A stretch of DNA of 64,000 bases, taken from contig NW_027327638.1 in assembly GCF_047675955.1 (NCBI RefSeq), positions 124,001 to 188,000 on the forward strand. The letters are read 5' to 3'. Made by a program: the position numbers and the translations under genes. The notes beneath the pieces were generated by a model. It was not told the origin of the DNA and did no database searches. It saw only the letters and a list, made by a program, of their open reading frames with translations. Shown piece after piece: positions 34,701 to 48,592 of the stretch. Each line of letters opens with the position of its first letter. Positions within the stretch are counted from its first letter, which is position 1. The stretch comes from Chlorocebus sabaeus (lineage: Eukaryota > Chordata > Mammalia > Primates > Cercopithecidae).

Positions 34701-37700
34701 AAGCTTTCTGAGAAACTGCTTTGTGTTCTGTTAATTCATCTCACAGAGTTACAGCTTTCCCCTCGAGAAGCCTTTCGCTATGACTGTTCTTGTGTAATTC
34801 GCAAAGTAATATTTGGAAGCCCATATAGGGTTATGGTGAAAAAAGGAATATCTTCAGTTAGAAACTGTATAGAAGCTTTCTGAGAAACTGCTTTGTTTTC
34901 TGTTAAATCATCTCACAGTGTTACAGCTTTCCCCTCAAGAAGTCTTTCGTTAAGACTGTTCTTGTGGAATTTGCAAAGTGAAATTTGGAAGCCCATAGAG
35001 GGCTATGGTGAAAAAGGAAATGTCCTCAGATGAAAACTAGAAAGAAGCTTCTTGAGAAACTACTTTGTGTTCCGTTAATTCATCTCACACAGTTACAGCT
35101 TTGCCCTCCAGAAACCGTTCATTAAGACCGTTCTTGTGGAATTTTCAAAGTGCTATTTGGAAACCCATAGGGGGCTATGGTGAAAAAGGAAATATCTTCA
35201 GTTATAAACTGGAAAGAAGTTTTCTGAGAAACTGCTTTGTGTTCTGTTAATTCATCTGACAGTGTTACACCTTTCCCCTCAAGAAGCATTCCGCTAAGAC
35301 TGTTCTTGTGGAATTTGCAAAGTGACATTTGGAAGCCCATAGAGGGCTGTGGTGAAAAAGAAATTTCCTAAGATAAGAACTGAAAAGAAGCTTTCTGAGA
35401 AACGACTTTGTGTTCTGTTAATTCATCTTATAGAATTACAGCTTTCCCCTCAAGAAGTCGTTCAGTAAGACTGTTCTTGTGGAATTTGCAAAGTGATATT
35501 TGGAAGCCCATAGAGGACCATGGTGTAAAGGAAATATCTTCAGATAAAAACTGGAAAGTAGCTTTCTGAGAAATTGCTTTGTGTTCTGTTAATTCATCTC
35601 TCAGAATTACGGCTTTCCCCTCAAGAAAACTTTCGCTAAAGCTGTTTTTGTGGAATTTGGAAAAAGGTATATGGAAAACCATAGAGATCTATGGTTAAAA
35701 AGAAAATATCCTAAGATAAAAACTGAAAAGAAAATTTCTGAGAAACTGCTTTGTGTTCTCTGAATTCATCTCACAGACTTACAGCTTTCCCCTCAAGAAA
35801 CCGTTCACTAAGACTGTCCTTGTTGATTTTGCAAAGTGATATTTGGAAGCCCATAGAGCGCTATGGGGAAAAAGGAAATATCTTCAGTTAAAAAGTGGAA
35901 AGAACGTTTCTGAGAAACTGCTTTGTGTTCTGTTAATCCATCTCACAGAGGTACAGCATTCCCCTCAAGAAGTCGTTTACTAAGACTGTTCTTGTGAAAT
36001 TTGCGAAGTGATATTTGGAAGTGCTTAGAGAACTATGGTGAAAAAGGAAATATCGTAAGGTAAAAACTGAAAAGAAGCTTTCTGAGAAACTGCTTTGTGT
36101 TTTGTTAATTCATCTCAGAGAGTTACAGCTTTCCGAACAAAAAGGCATTCACTAAGACTGATCTTGTGTTATTTTCAAATTGATATTTGGAAGCCCATAG
36201 AGGGCTATGGTGAAAAGGGAAATATCTTCAGTTAAAAACTGGAAAGAAGCTTTCTGAGAAACGGTTTTGTGTTCTCTTAGTTCATCTCACAGAGTTACAG
36301 CTTTCCCCTCAAGAAGCCTTTCACCAAGACTGTTCTTGTGGAATTTCCAAAGTGGTCTTTGGAAGTCCATACATCGCTATGGTGAAAAAGGATATAGCTT
36401 CAGTTAAAAAGTGAAAAGAAGCTTTCCGAGGAACTGCTTTGTGATATGTGATTTCCTGTCACTGAGAAACAGCTGTATTTCGTAGAACTGTTGGCTAGGC
36501 TTATTTCTGTGGAATCTGAGAAATGTTACTTCGGATCTCTTTGAAGACTATAGGTCCAAAGGAAATATCCGCCACTAAAAGTGTGAAAGAAGCTTTCTGA
36601 GAAACTTCTTTGAGTTCTGTGAATTGATCTCACAGAGCTACAGTTTCCCCTCAAGAGGCCTTTCGCTAAGACTGTTCTCGTGGAATTTGCAAAGTGATAT
36701 TTGGAAAACAATAGAGGGCTATGGTGAAAAAGGAAATATCCTAAGATAAAAACTGAAAAGAAGCTTTTTGAGAAACTGTTTTGCGTACCGTTAATTCATC
36801 TCACAGAGTTATAGCTTTCCCCTCAAGAAGCCGTTCATTAAGACTGTTGTTGTGAAATTTGCAAAATGATATTTGGAAGCTCATAGAGGGCTATGGTGAA
36901 AATGGAAATATCTTCAGTTAAAAACTGGAGAGAAGCTTTCTGAGAAACTGCTTTGTGTTCTGTTAATTCATACACAGAGTTACACCTTTCCTATCACGAA
37001 TCCTTTCGCTAAGACTGTTCTTGTGGAGTTTACAAAGTGATATTTGGAAGCCCATAGAGGGGTACGGTTAAAAAGGAAATTTCCTCACATAAAAACTGGA
37101 AAGAAGCTTTCTGAGAAACTGCTTTGTGTTTTGTTAATTCATCTCACAGTATTACAGCTCTACCCTCAAGAAGCCCTTCACTAAGACTGTTCTTCTGGAA
37201 TTTCCAAAGAGATATTTGGAAGCCCATAGAGCGCTATGGTGAAAAAGGAAATATCTTCAGTTAAAAACTGGAGAGAAGCTTTCTGAGAAACTTCTTTGTG
37301 TTCTGTTAATTCATGCACAGAGTTACAGCTTTCCTATCAAGAATCCTTTCGCTAAGACTGTTCTTGTGGAGTTTACAAAGTGATATTTGGAAGCCCATAG
37401 AGGGGTACGTTTAAAAAGGAAATTTCCTCACATAAAAACTGGAAAGAAGTTTTCTGAGAAACTGCTTTGTGTTCTGTTAATTCATCTCACAGAGTTACAG
37501 CTTACCCCTCAAGAAGCATTTCGCTAAGACTGTTCTTGTGGAATTTGCAATGTGATATTTGGAAGCCCATGGAGGGATATGGTGAAAAAGGAAATATCTT
37601 CAATTAAAAACTGGAAAGAAGCTTTCTGAGAAACTGCTTTGTTTTCTGTTAATTCATCTCACAGAGTTTCAGCTTTCCCCTCCAGATGTCTTTCGCTAAG

Positions 37701-38250
37701 ACGGTTCTCGTGGAATTTGCAAAGTGATATTTGGAAGCCGTGAGAGGGCTATGGTGTAAAAGGAAATGTCCTCGGATCAAAAATGGAAAGAAGCTTTCCA
37801 ACAAACTGTTTTGTGTTCTGTTAATTTATCTGGCAGTGTTTCAGCTTTCCCCTCAAGAAGCCGTTCGCTAAGACTGTTCTTGTGGAATTTGCAAAGTGAT
37901 ATTTGAAAGCCCGTCGAGTTCTATGGTGAAAAAGGAAATACCTTCAGTTAAAAACTGGAAAGAAACTTTCTGAGAAACTGCTTTGTATTCTGTTAATTCA
38001 CCTCACAGAGTTTCAGCTTTCCCCTCTAGAAGCCTTTCGCTAAGACTGTTCTTGTGGAATTTGCAAAGTGATATTTGTAAGCCCATAGAAGTCGATGGTG
38101 AAAACGTAAATATCCTAAGATAAAAACTGAAAAGAACCATTCTGAGAAACTGCTTTGTGTTTTGTTAATTCATCTCACAGAGTTACAGGTTTCCCTTCAA
38201 GAAGCCTTTCGCTAAGACAGTTCTTGTGGAATATGCAAAGTGATATTTGG
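31733..38250 (+). repeat. HOR unit 6, 38-mer with hybrid second block (6518 bp)
   Basis: Standard length. The second 857-bp block (33844-34700) has type B bases in the middle (CCCTTTGAAG, ATAAAAGTGAG) followed by the type A reading CTGTGAATTC near 34214. A CpG transition, CCTTGTTG for CCTCGTTG, lies near 35820. Confidence 0.93.
32987..34700 (+). repeat. 857-bp blocks A and hybrid B, unit 6
   Basis: Two copies, 32987-33843 (A) and 33844-34700 (B with a type A base at CTGTGAATTC near 34214). Confidence 0.9.
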
Positions 38251-39504
38251 AAGCTCATAGTGACCTATAGTGAAAAAGGATATATCTTCAGTTAAAAACT
38301 GAAAAGAAGCTTTCTGAGAAACTGCTTTGTGATATATGACTTCCACTCACTGAGTTACAGCTGTATTTCGTAGAGCTGTTTGGCAGTCTTATTTCTGTGG
38401 AATCTGAGAACTGTTATTTCGGATCCCTTTGAAGACTGAAGGGCCAAAGGAAATATCCGTCGTTAAAGTTAGAAAGAAGCTTTCTGAGAAACTTCTTTGT
38501 GATTTGCGAATTCATTTCACAGAGTTACAGCTTTCCCCTCAAGAAGCCTTTCGCTAAGATTATTCTTGCACAATTTGAAAAATGATATTTGGAAGCCAAT
38601 AGACGGCTATGGTGAAAACGAAATATCCTCCGATAAAAACTGGAAAGAAGCTTTCTGAGAAATTGCTTTGTGTTCTTTTAATTCATCTCACAGACTTACA
38701 GCTTTCCCCTCAGGAAGTCTTTCGCTAAGACTGTTCTTGTGGAATTTGAAATGTGATATTTGGTAGCCCATAGAGCGCTATGGAGAAAAGGAAATATCTT
38801 CAGATAAAAACTGTAAAGAACATTCCTGAGAAACTGCTTTGTGTTCTGTTAATTCACCTAACAGAGTTACAGCTTTCCCCTCTAGAAGCCTTTTGCTAAG
38901 ACTGTTCTTGCTGTATTTTCAAAGTGATATTTGGAAGCCCATAGAGGGCTACGGTGAAAAAGAATATAGCTTCAGTTAAAAACTGAAAGAGTCTTTCTGA
39001 GAAACGGTTTAGTATTATGTGACTTCCACTCACTGAGTTACAGCTCTATTTCCTAGAGCTGTTTGATAGCCTTATTTCTATGGAATCGGAGAACTGTTAT
39101 TTTGGATCCCTTTGAAGACTATAGGGCCAAAGGAAATATCTGCCGCTAAAAGTGAGAAAGAAGCTTTCTGAGAAACTTCTCTGAGATCTGTTAATTCATC
39201 TCACAGAGTTACAGCATTCCACTCAAGAAGCCTTTCGCTAGGACTGTTCTTTTTGAATTTGCAAAGTGATATTTCGAAGCCCATAGACGGCTGTGGTGAA
39301 AAGGGAAATACCTTCAGTTAAAAAATGGAAAGAAGCTTTCTAAGAAACTGCTTGGTGTTCTGTTACTTCATCTCAAAGAGTTACAGCTTTACCCTCAAAA
39401 AGACTTTTGCTAAGACTCTTCTTGTGTAATACTCATAGTGATATTTGTAAGCCCTTATAGGGCTATGGTGAAAAAGGAAATATCCTAAGATAAAAGCTGA
39501 AAAG

Positions 39505-41218
39505 AAGCTTTCTGAGAAACTGCTTTGTGTTCTGTTAATTCACCTCACAGAGTTACAGCTTTCCCCTTAAGAAGCCTTTCGCTAAGACTGTTCTTGTGGA
39601 ATTTGCAGAGTGGTATTTGTAAGCCCATAGAGGGCTATGGTGAAAAAGGAAATATCCTAAGATAAAAACTGAAAAGAACATTTCTGAGAAACTGCTTTGT
39701 GATACGTGACTTCCACTCACTGAGTGAGAGCTATATGTCATAGAGCTGTTTGCTAACCTTATTTCTGTGGAATCTGAGAAGGGATAATTCGGTTCTCGTT
39801 GAAGACTATAGGGCCAAAGGAAATATCCGCCATAAACGTGAGAAAGAAGCTTTCTGAGAAACAGCTTTCTGATCTGTGAATTCATCCCACAGAGTTACAG
39901 CTTTCCCCTGAGGAAGCCTTTCGCTATGACTGTTCTTGTGGAATTTGCAACGTGACATTTCGAAGGCCATAGAGAGCTATGGTGAAAAGGAAATATCTTC
40001 GGTTTAAAACGGGAAAGAAGCTTTCTGAGACACTGCGTTGTGTTCTGTTAATTCATCTCACAATGTTACAGCTTTCCCCTCACGAAGCCTTTCCCTAAGA
40101 CTGTTCTTGTCGAATTTGGGAAGTGATATTTAGAAGCCTACAGAGGTCTACAGTGAAAAAGGAAATAACCTAAGATAAAAACTGAAAAGAAGCTTTCTGA
40201 AAAACTGCTTTGTGTTCTCTTAATTCATCTCACAGAGTTACAGCTTTCCTCTCAAGAATCCTTTCGCTAAGACTGTTCTTGTGCAATTTAGAACGTGATA
40301 TTTAGAAGCCCATAGAGGGCTATGGAGAAAAAGGAAATGTCCTTAGATAAAAACTGGAAAGAAGCTTTCTGAGAAACTGCTTTGTGTTCTGTTAATTCAC
40401 CTCACAGAGTTACAGCTTTCCCCTTAAGAAGCCTTTCGCTAAGACTGTTCTTGTGGAATTTGCAGAGTGGTATTTGTAAGCCCATAGAGGGCTATGGTGA
40501 AAAAGGAAATATCCTAAGATAAAAACTGAAAAGAACATTTCTGAGAAACTGCTTTGTGATACGTGACTTCCACTCACTGAATGAGAGCTATATGTCATAG
40601 AGCTGTTTGCTAACCTTATTTCTGTGGAATCTGAAAAGGGATAATTCGGTTCCCTTTGAAGACTATAGGGCCAAAGGAAATATCCGCCATAAAAGTGAGA
40701 AAGAAGCTTTCTGAGAAACAGCTTTCTGATCTGTAAATTCATCCCACAGAGTTACAGCTTTCCCCTGAGGAAGCCTTTCGCTATGACTGTTCTTGTGGAA
40801 TTTGCAAAGTGACATTTCGAAGCCCATAGAGAGCTATGGTGAAAAGGAAATATCTTCGGTTTAAAACGGGAAAGAAGCTTTCTGAGACACTGCGTTGTGT
40901 TCTGTTAATTCATCTCACAAAGTTACAGCTTTCCCCTCACGAAGCCTTTCCCTAAGACTGTTCTTGTCGAATTTGGGAAGTGATATTTAGAAGCCTACAG
41001 AGGTCTACAGTGAAAAAGGAAATAACCTAAGATAAAAACTGAAAAGAAGCTTTCTGAAAAACTGCTTTGTGTTCTCTTAATTCATCTCACAGAGTTACAG
41101 CTTTCCTCTCAAGAATCCTTTCGCTAAGACTGTTCTTGTGCAATTTAGAACGTGATATTTAGAAGCCCATAGAGGGCTATGGAGAAAAAGGAAATGTCCT
41201 TAGATAAAAACTGGAAAG
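39505..41218 (+). repeat. 857-bp blocks A and B, unit 7
   Basis: Two copies, 39505-40361 (A) and 40362-41218 (B with CACTGAATGAG, as in unit 3). Confidence 0.92.
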
Positions 41219-44200
41219 AAGCTTTCTGAGAAACTGCTTTGTGTTCTGTTAATTCATCTCACAGAGTTACAGCTTTCCCCTCGAGAAGCCTTTCGCTATG
41301 ACTGTTCTTGTGTAATTCGCAAAGTAATATTTGGAAGCCCATATAGGGTTATGGTGAAAAAAGGAATATCTTCAGTTAGAAACTGTATAGAAGCTTTCTG
41401 AGAAACTGCTTTGTTTTCTGTTAAATCATCTCACAGTGTTACAGCTTTCCCCTCAAGAAGTCTTTCGTTAAGACTGTTCTTGTGGAATTTGCAAAGTGAA
41501 ATTTGGAAGCCCATAGAGGGCTATGGTGAAAAAGGAAATGTCCTCAGATGAAAACTAGAAAGAAGCTTCTTGAGAAACTACTTTGTGTTCCGTTAATTCA
41601 TCTCACACAGTTACAGCTTTGCCCTCCAGAAACCGTTCATTAAGACCGTTCTTGTGGAATTTTCAAAGTGCTATTTGGAAACCCATAGGGGGCTATGGTG
41701 AAAAAGGAAATATCTTCAGTTATAAACTGGAAAGAAGTTTTCTGAGAAACTGCTTTGTGTTCTGTTAATTCATCTGACAGTGTTACACCTTTCCCCTCAA
41801 GAAGCATTCCGCTAAGACTGTTCTTGTGGAATTTGCAAAGTGACATTTGGAAGCCCATAGAGGGCTGTGGTGAAAAAGAAATTTCCTAAGATAAGAACTG
41901 AAAAGAAGCTTTCTGAGAAACGACTTTGTGTTCTGTTAATTCATCTTATAGAATTACAGCTTTCCCCTCAAGAAGTCGTTCAGTAAGACTGTTCTTGTGG
42001 AATTTGCAAAGTGATATTTGGAAGCCCATAGAGGACCATGGTGTAAAGGAAATATCTTCAGATAAAAACTGGAAAGTAGCTTTCTGAGAAATTGCTTTGT
42101 GTTCTGTTAATTCATCTCTCAGAATTACGGCTTTCCCCTCAAGAAAACTTTCGCTAAAGCTGTTTTTGTGGAATTTGGAAAAAGGTATATGGAAAACCAT
42201 AGAGATCTATGGTTAAAAAGAAAATATCCTAAGATAAAAACTGAAAAGAAAATTTCTGAGAAACTGCTTTGTGTTCTCTGAATTCATCTCACAGACTTAC
42301 AGCTTTCCCCTCAAGAAACCGTTCACTAAGACTGTCCTCGTTGATTTTGCAAAGTGATATTTGGAAGCCCATAGAGCGCTATGGGGAAAAAGGAAATATC
42401 TTCAGTTAAAAAGTGGAAAGAACGTTTCTGAGAAACTGCTTTGTGTTCTGTTAATCCATCTCACAGAGGTACAGCATTCCCCTCAAGAAGTCGTTTACTA
42501 AGACTGTTCTTGTGAAATTTGCAAAGTGATATTTGGAAGTGCTTAGAGAACTATGGTGAAAAAGGAAATATCGTAAGGTAAAAACTGAAAAGAAGCTTTC
42601 TGAGAAACTGCTTTGTGTTTTGTTAATTCATCTCAGAGAGTTACAGCTTTCCGAACAAAAAGGCATTCACTAAGACTGATCTTGTGTTATTTTCAAATTG
42701 ATATTTGGAAGCCCATAGAGGGCTATGGTGAAAAGGGAAATATCTTCAGTTAAAAACTGGAAAGAAGCTTTCTGAGAAACGGTTTTGTGTTCTCTTAGTT
42801 CATCTCACAGAGTTACAGCTTTCCCCTCAAGAAGCCTTTCACCAAGACTGTTCTTGTGGAATTTCCAAAGTGGTCTTTGGAAGTCCATACATCGCTATGG
42901 TGAAAAAGGATATAGCTTCAGTTAAAAAGTGAAAAGAAGCTTTCCGAGGAACTGCTTTGTGATATGTGATTTCCTGTCACTGAGAAACAGCTGTATTTCG
43001 TAGAACTGTTGGCTAGGCTTATTTCTGTGGAATCTGAGAAATGTTACTTCGGATCTCTTTGAAGACTATAGGTCCAAAGGAAATATCCGCCACTAAAAGT
43101 GTGAAAGAAGCTTTCTGAGAAACTTCTTTGAGTTCTGTGAATTGATCTCACAGAGCTACAGTTTCCCCTCAAGAGGCCTTTCGCTAAGACTGTTCTCGTG
43201 GAATTTGCAAAGTGATATTTGGAAAACAATAGAGGGCTATGGTGAAAAAGGAAATATCCTAAGATAAAAACTGAAAAGAAGCTTTTTGAGAAACTGTTTT
43301 GCGTACCGTTAATTCATCTCACAGAGTTATAGCTTTCCCCTCAAGAAGCCGTTCATTAAGACTGTTGTTGTGAAATTTGCAAAATGATATTTGGAAGCTC
43401 ATAGAGGGCTATGGTGAAAATGGAAATATCTTCAGTTAAAAACTGGAGAGAAGCTTTCTGAGAAACTGCTTTGTGTTCTGTTAATTCATACACAGAGTTA
43501 CACCTTTCCTATCACGAATCCTTTCGCTAAGACTGTTCTTGTGGAGTTTACAAAGTGATATTTGGAAGCCCATAGAGGGGTACGGTTAAAAAGGAAATTT
43601 CCTCACATAAAAACTGGAAAGAAGCTTTCTGAGAAACTGCTTTGTGTTTTGTTAATTCATCTCACAGTATTACAGCTCTACCCTCAAGAAGCCCTTCACT
43701 AAGACTGTTCTTCTGGAATTTCCAAAGAGATATTTGGAAGCCCATAGAGCGCTATGGTGAAAAAGGAAATATCTTCAGTTAAAAACTGGAGAGAAGCTTT
43801 CTGAGAAACTTCTTTGTGTTCTGTTAATTCATGCACAGAGTTACAGCTTTCCTATCAAGAATCCTTTCGCTAAGACTGTTCTTGTGGAGTTTACAAAGTG
43901 ATATTTGGAAGCCCATAGAGGGGTACGTTTAAAAAGGAAATTTCCTCACATAAAAACTGGAAAGAAGTTTTCTGAGAAACTGCTTTGTGTTCTGTTAATT
44001 CATCTCACAGAGTTACAGCTTACCCCTCAAGAAGCATTTCGCTAAGACTGTTCTTGTGGAATTTGCAATGTGATATTTGGAAGCCCATGGAGGGATATGG
44101 TGAAAAAGGAAATATCTTCAATTAAAAACTGGAAAGAAGCTTTCTGAGAAACTGCTTTGTTTTCTGTTAATTCATCTCACAGAGTTTCAGCTTTCCCCTC

Positions 44201-44423
44201 CAGATGTCTTTCGCTAAGACGGTTCTCGTGGAATTTGCAAAGTGATATTTGGAAGCCGTGAGAGGGCTATGGTGTAAAAGGAAATGTCCTCGGATCAAAA
44301 ATGGAAAGAAGCTTTCCAACAAACTGTTTTGTGTTCTGTTAATTTATCTGGCAGTGTTTCAGCTTTCCCCTCAAGAAGCCGTTCGCTAAGACTGTTCTTG
44401 TGGAATTTGCAAAGTGATATTTG

Positions 44424-44568
44424 GAAGCCCATAGAGGACCATGGTGTAAAGGAAATATCTTCAGATAAAAACTGGAAAGTAGCTTTCTGAGAAATTGCTT
44501 TGTGTTCTGTTAATTCATCTCTCAGAATTACGGCTTTCCCCTCAAGAAAACTTTCGCTAAAGCTGTTT
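44424..44568 (+). repeat. Gene-conversion patch in monomers 36/37 of unit 7
   Basis: Same donor sequence and same limits as the patch in unit 3; it shortens unit 7 to 6517 bp. Confidence 0.9.
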
Positions 44569-46021
44569 TTGTGGAATTTGCAAAGTGATATTTGTAAGCC
44601 CATAGAAGTCGATGGTGAAAACGTAAATATCCTAAGATAAAAACTGAAAAGAACCATTCTGAGAAACTGCTTTGTGTTTTGTTAATTCATCTCACAGAGT
44701 TACAGGTTTCCCTTCAAGAAGCCTTTCGCTAAGACAGTTCTTGTGGAATATGCAAAGTGATATTTGGAAGCTCATAGTGACCTATAGTGAAAAAGGATAT
44801 ATCTTCAGTTAAAAACTGAAAAGAAGCTTTCTGAGAAACTGCTTTGTGATATATGACTTCCACTCACTGAGTTACAGCTGTATTTCATAGAGCTGTTTGG
44901 CAGTCTTATTTCTGTGGAATCTGAGAACTGTTATTTCGGATCCCTTTGAAGACTGAAGGGCCAAAGGAAATATCCGTCGTTAAAGTTAGAAAGAAGCTTT
45001 CTGAGAAACTTCTTTGTGATTTGCGAATTCATTTCACAGAGTTACAGCTTTCCCCTCAAGAAGCCTTTCGCTAAGATTATTCTTGCACAATTTGAAAAAT
45101 GATATTTGGAAGCCAATAGACGGCTATGGTGAAAACGAAATATCCTCCGATAAAAACTGGAAAGAAGCTTTCTGAGAAATTGCTTTGTGTTCTTTTAATT
45201 CATCTCACAGACTTACAGCTTTCCCCTCAGGAAGTCTTTCGCTAAGACTGTTCTTGTGGAATTTGAAATGTGATATTTGGTAGCCCATAGAGCGCTATGG
45301 AGAAAAGGAAATATCTTCAGATAAAAACTGTAAAGAACATTCCTGAGAAACTGCTTTGTGTTCTGTTAATTCACCTAACAGAGTTACAGCTTTCCCCTCT
45401 AGAAGCCTTTTGCTAAGACTGTTCTTGCTGTATTTTCAAAGTGATATTTGGAAGCCCATAGAGGGCTATGGTGAAAAAGGATATAGCTTCAGTTAAAAAC
45501 TGAAAGAGTCTTTCTGAGAAACGGTTTAGTATTATGTGACTTCCACTCACTGAGTTACAGCTCTATTTCCTAGAGCTGTTTGATAGCCTTATTTCTATGG
45601 AATCGGAGAACTGTTATTTTGGATCCCTTTGAAGACTATAGGGCCAAAGGAAATATCTGCCGCTAAAAGTGAGAAAGAAGCTTTCTGAGAAACTTCTCTG
45701 AGATCTGTTAATTCATCTCACAGAGTTACAGCATTCCACTCAAGAAGCCTTTCGCTAGGACTGTTCTTTTTGAATTTGCAAAGTGATATTTCGAAGCCCA
45801 TAGACGGCTGTGGTGAAAAGGGAAATACCTTCAGTTAAAAAATGGAAAGAAGCTTTCTAAGAAACTGCTTGGTGTTCTGTTACTTCATCTCAAAGAGTTA
45901 CAGCTTTACCCTCAAAAAGACTTTTGCTAAGACTCTTCTTGTGTAATACTCATAGTGATATTTGTAAGCCCTTATAGGGCTATGGTGAGAAAGGAAATAT
46001 CCTAAGATAAAAGCTGAAAAG

Positions 46022-48592
46022 AAGCTTTCTGAGAAACTGCTTTGTGTTCTGTTAATTCACCTCACAGAGTTACAGCTTTCCCCTTAAGAAGCCTTTCGCT
46101 AAGACTGTTCTTGTGGAATTTGCAGAGTGGTATTTGTAAGCCCATAGAGGGCTATGGTGAAAAAGGAAATATCCTAAGATAAAAACTGAAAAGAACATTT
46201 CTGAGAAACTGCTTTGTGATACGTGACTTCCACTCACTGAGTGAGAGCTATATGTCATAGAGCTGTTTGCTAACCTTATTTCTGTGGAATCTGAGAAGGG
46301 ATAATTCGGTTCTCGTTGAAGACTATAGGGCCAAAGGAAATATCCGCCATAAACGTGAGAAAGAAGCTTTCTGAGAAACAGCTTTCTGATCTGTGAATTC
46401 ATCCCACAGAGTTACAGCTTTCCCCTGAGGAAGCCTTTCGCTATGACTGTTCTTGTGGAATTTGCAACGTGACATTTCGAAGGCCATAGAGAGCTATGGT
46501 GAAAAGGAAATATCTTCGGTTTAAAACGGGAAAGAAGCTTTCTGAGACACTGCGTTGTGTTCTGTTAATTCATCTCACAATGTTACAGCTTTCCCCTCAC
46601 GAAGCCTTTCCCTAAGACTGTTCTTGTCGAATTTGGGAAGTGATATTTAGAAGCCTACAGAGGTCTACAGTGAAAAAGGAAATAACCTAAGATAAAAACT
46701 GAAAAGAAGCTTTCTGAAAAACTGCTTTGTGTTCTCTTAATTCATCTCACAGAGTTACAGCTTTCCTCTCAAGAATCCTTTCGCTAAGACTGTTCTTGTG
46801 CAATTTAGAACGTGATATTTAGAAGCCCATAGAGGGCTATGGAGAAAAAGGAAATGTCCTTAGATAAAAACTGGAAAGAAGCTTTCTGAGAAACTGCTTT
46901 GTGTTCTGTTAATTCACCTCACAGAGTTACAGCTTTCCCCTTAAGAAGCCTTTCGCTAAGACTGTTCTTGTGGAATTTGCAGAGTGGTATTTGTAAGCCC
47001 ATAGAGGGCTATGGTGAAAAAGGAAATATCCTAAGATAAAAACTGAAAAGAACATTTCTGAGAAACTGCTTTGTGATACGTGACTTCCACTCACTGAGTG
47101 AGAGCTATATGTCATAGAGCTGTTTGCTAACCTTATTTCTGTGGAATCTGAGAAGGGATAATTCGGTTCTCGTTGAAGACTATAGGGCCAAAGGAAATAT
47201 CCGCCATAAACGTGAGAAAGAAGCTTTCTGAGAAACAGCTTTCTGATCTGTGAATTCATCCCACAGAGTTACAGCTTTCCCCTGAGGAAGCCTTTCGCTA
47301 TGACTGTTCTTGTGGAATTTGCAACGTGACATTTCGAAGCCCATAGAGAGCTATGGTGAAAAGGAAATATCTTCGGTTTAAAACGGGAAAGAAGCTTTCT
47401 GAGACACTGCGTTGTGTTCTGTTAATTCATCTCACAATGTTACAGCTTTCCCCTCACGAAGCCTTTCCCTAAGACTGTTCTTGTCGAATTTGGGAAGTGA
47501 TATTTAGAAGCCTACAGAGGTCTACAGTGAAAAAGGAAATAACCTAAGATAAAAACTGAAAAGAAGCTTTCTGAAAAACTGCTTTGTGTTCTCTTAATTC
47601 ATCTCACAGAGTTACAGCTTTCCTCTCAAGAATCCTTTCGCTAAGACTGTTCTTGTGCAATTTAGAACGTGATATTTAGAAGCCCATAGAGGGCTATGGA
47701 GAAAAAGGAAATGTCCTTAGATAAAAACTGGAAAGAAGCTTTCTGAGAAACTGCTTTGTGTTCTGTTAATTCACCTCACAGAGTTACAGCTTTCCCCTTA
47801 AGAAGCCTTTCGCTAAGACTGTTCTTGTGGAATTTGCAGAGTGGTATTTGTAAGCCCATAGAGGGCTATGGTGAAAAAGGAAATATCCTAAGATAAAAAC
47901 TGAAAAGAACATTTCTGAGAAACTGCTTTGTGATACGTGACTTCCGCTCACTGAGTGAGAGCTATATGTCATAGAGCTGTTTGCTAACCTTATTTCTGTG
48001 GAATCTGAAAAGGGATAATTCGGTTCCCTTTGAAGACTATAGGGCCAAAGGAAATATCCGCCATAAAAGTGAGAAAGAAGCTTTCTGAGAAACAGCTTTC
48101 TGATCTGTAAATTCATCCCACAGAGTTACAGCTTTCCCCTGAGGAAGCCTTTCGCTATGACTGTTCTTGTGGAATTTGCAAAGTGACATTTCGAAGCCCA
48201 TAGAGAGCTATGGTGAAAAGGAAATATCTTCGGTTTAAAACGGGAAAGAAGCTTTCTGAGACACTGTGTTGTGTTCTGTTAATTCATCTCACAAAGTTAC
48301 AGCATTCCCCTCACGAAGCCTTTCCCTAAGACTGTTCTTGTCGAATTTGGGAAGTGATATTTAGAAGCCTACAGAGGTCTACAGTGAAAAAGGAAATAAC
48401 CTAAGATAAAAACTGAAAAGAAGCTTTCTGAAAAACTGCTTTGTGTTCTCTTAATTCATCTCACAGAGTTACAGCTTTCCTCTCAAGAATCCTTTCGCTA
48501 AGACTGTTCTTGTGCAATTTAGAACGTGATATTTAGAAGCCCATAGAGGGCTATGGAGAAAAAGGAAATGTCCTTAGATAAAAACTGGAAAG
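46022..48592 (+). repeat. 857-bp blocks A, A-like and B in tandem, unit 8
   Basis: Three copies, 46022-46878 (A), 46879-47735 (A with one B base, CGAAGCCC near 47338) and 47736-48592 (B). The third copy has private changes ACTGTGTTGTG near 48266 and CAGCATTCCCC near 48301. Fifteen monomers replace the usual ten. Confidence 0.93.

Larger units (their letters stand above)
38251..44767 (+). repeat. HOR unit 7, 38-mer with converted monomers 36/37 (6517 bp)
   Basis: It matches unit 3 in length, in the 145-bp patch (44424-44568) and in the rare variants AAGAATATAGC near 38963 and CACTGAATGAG near 40580. A CpG loss, GCAAAGTG for GCGAAGTG, lies near 42522. Confidence 0.94.
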
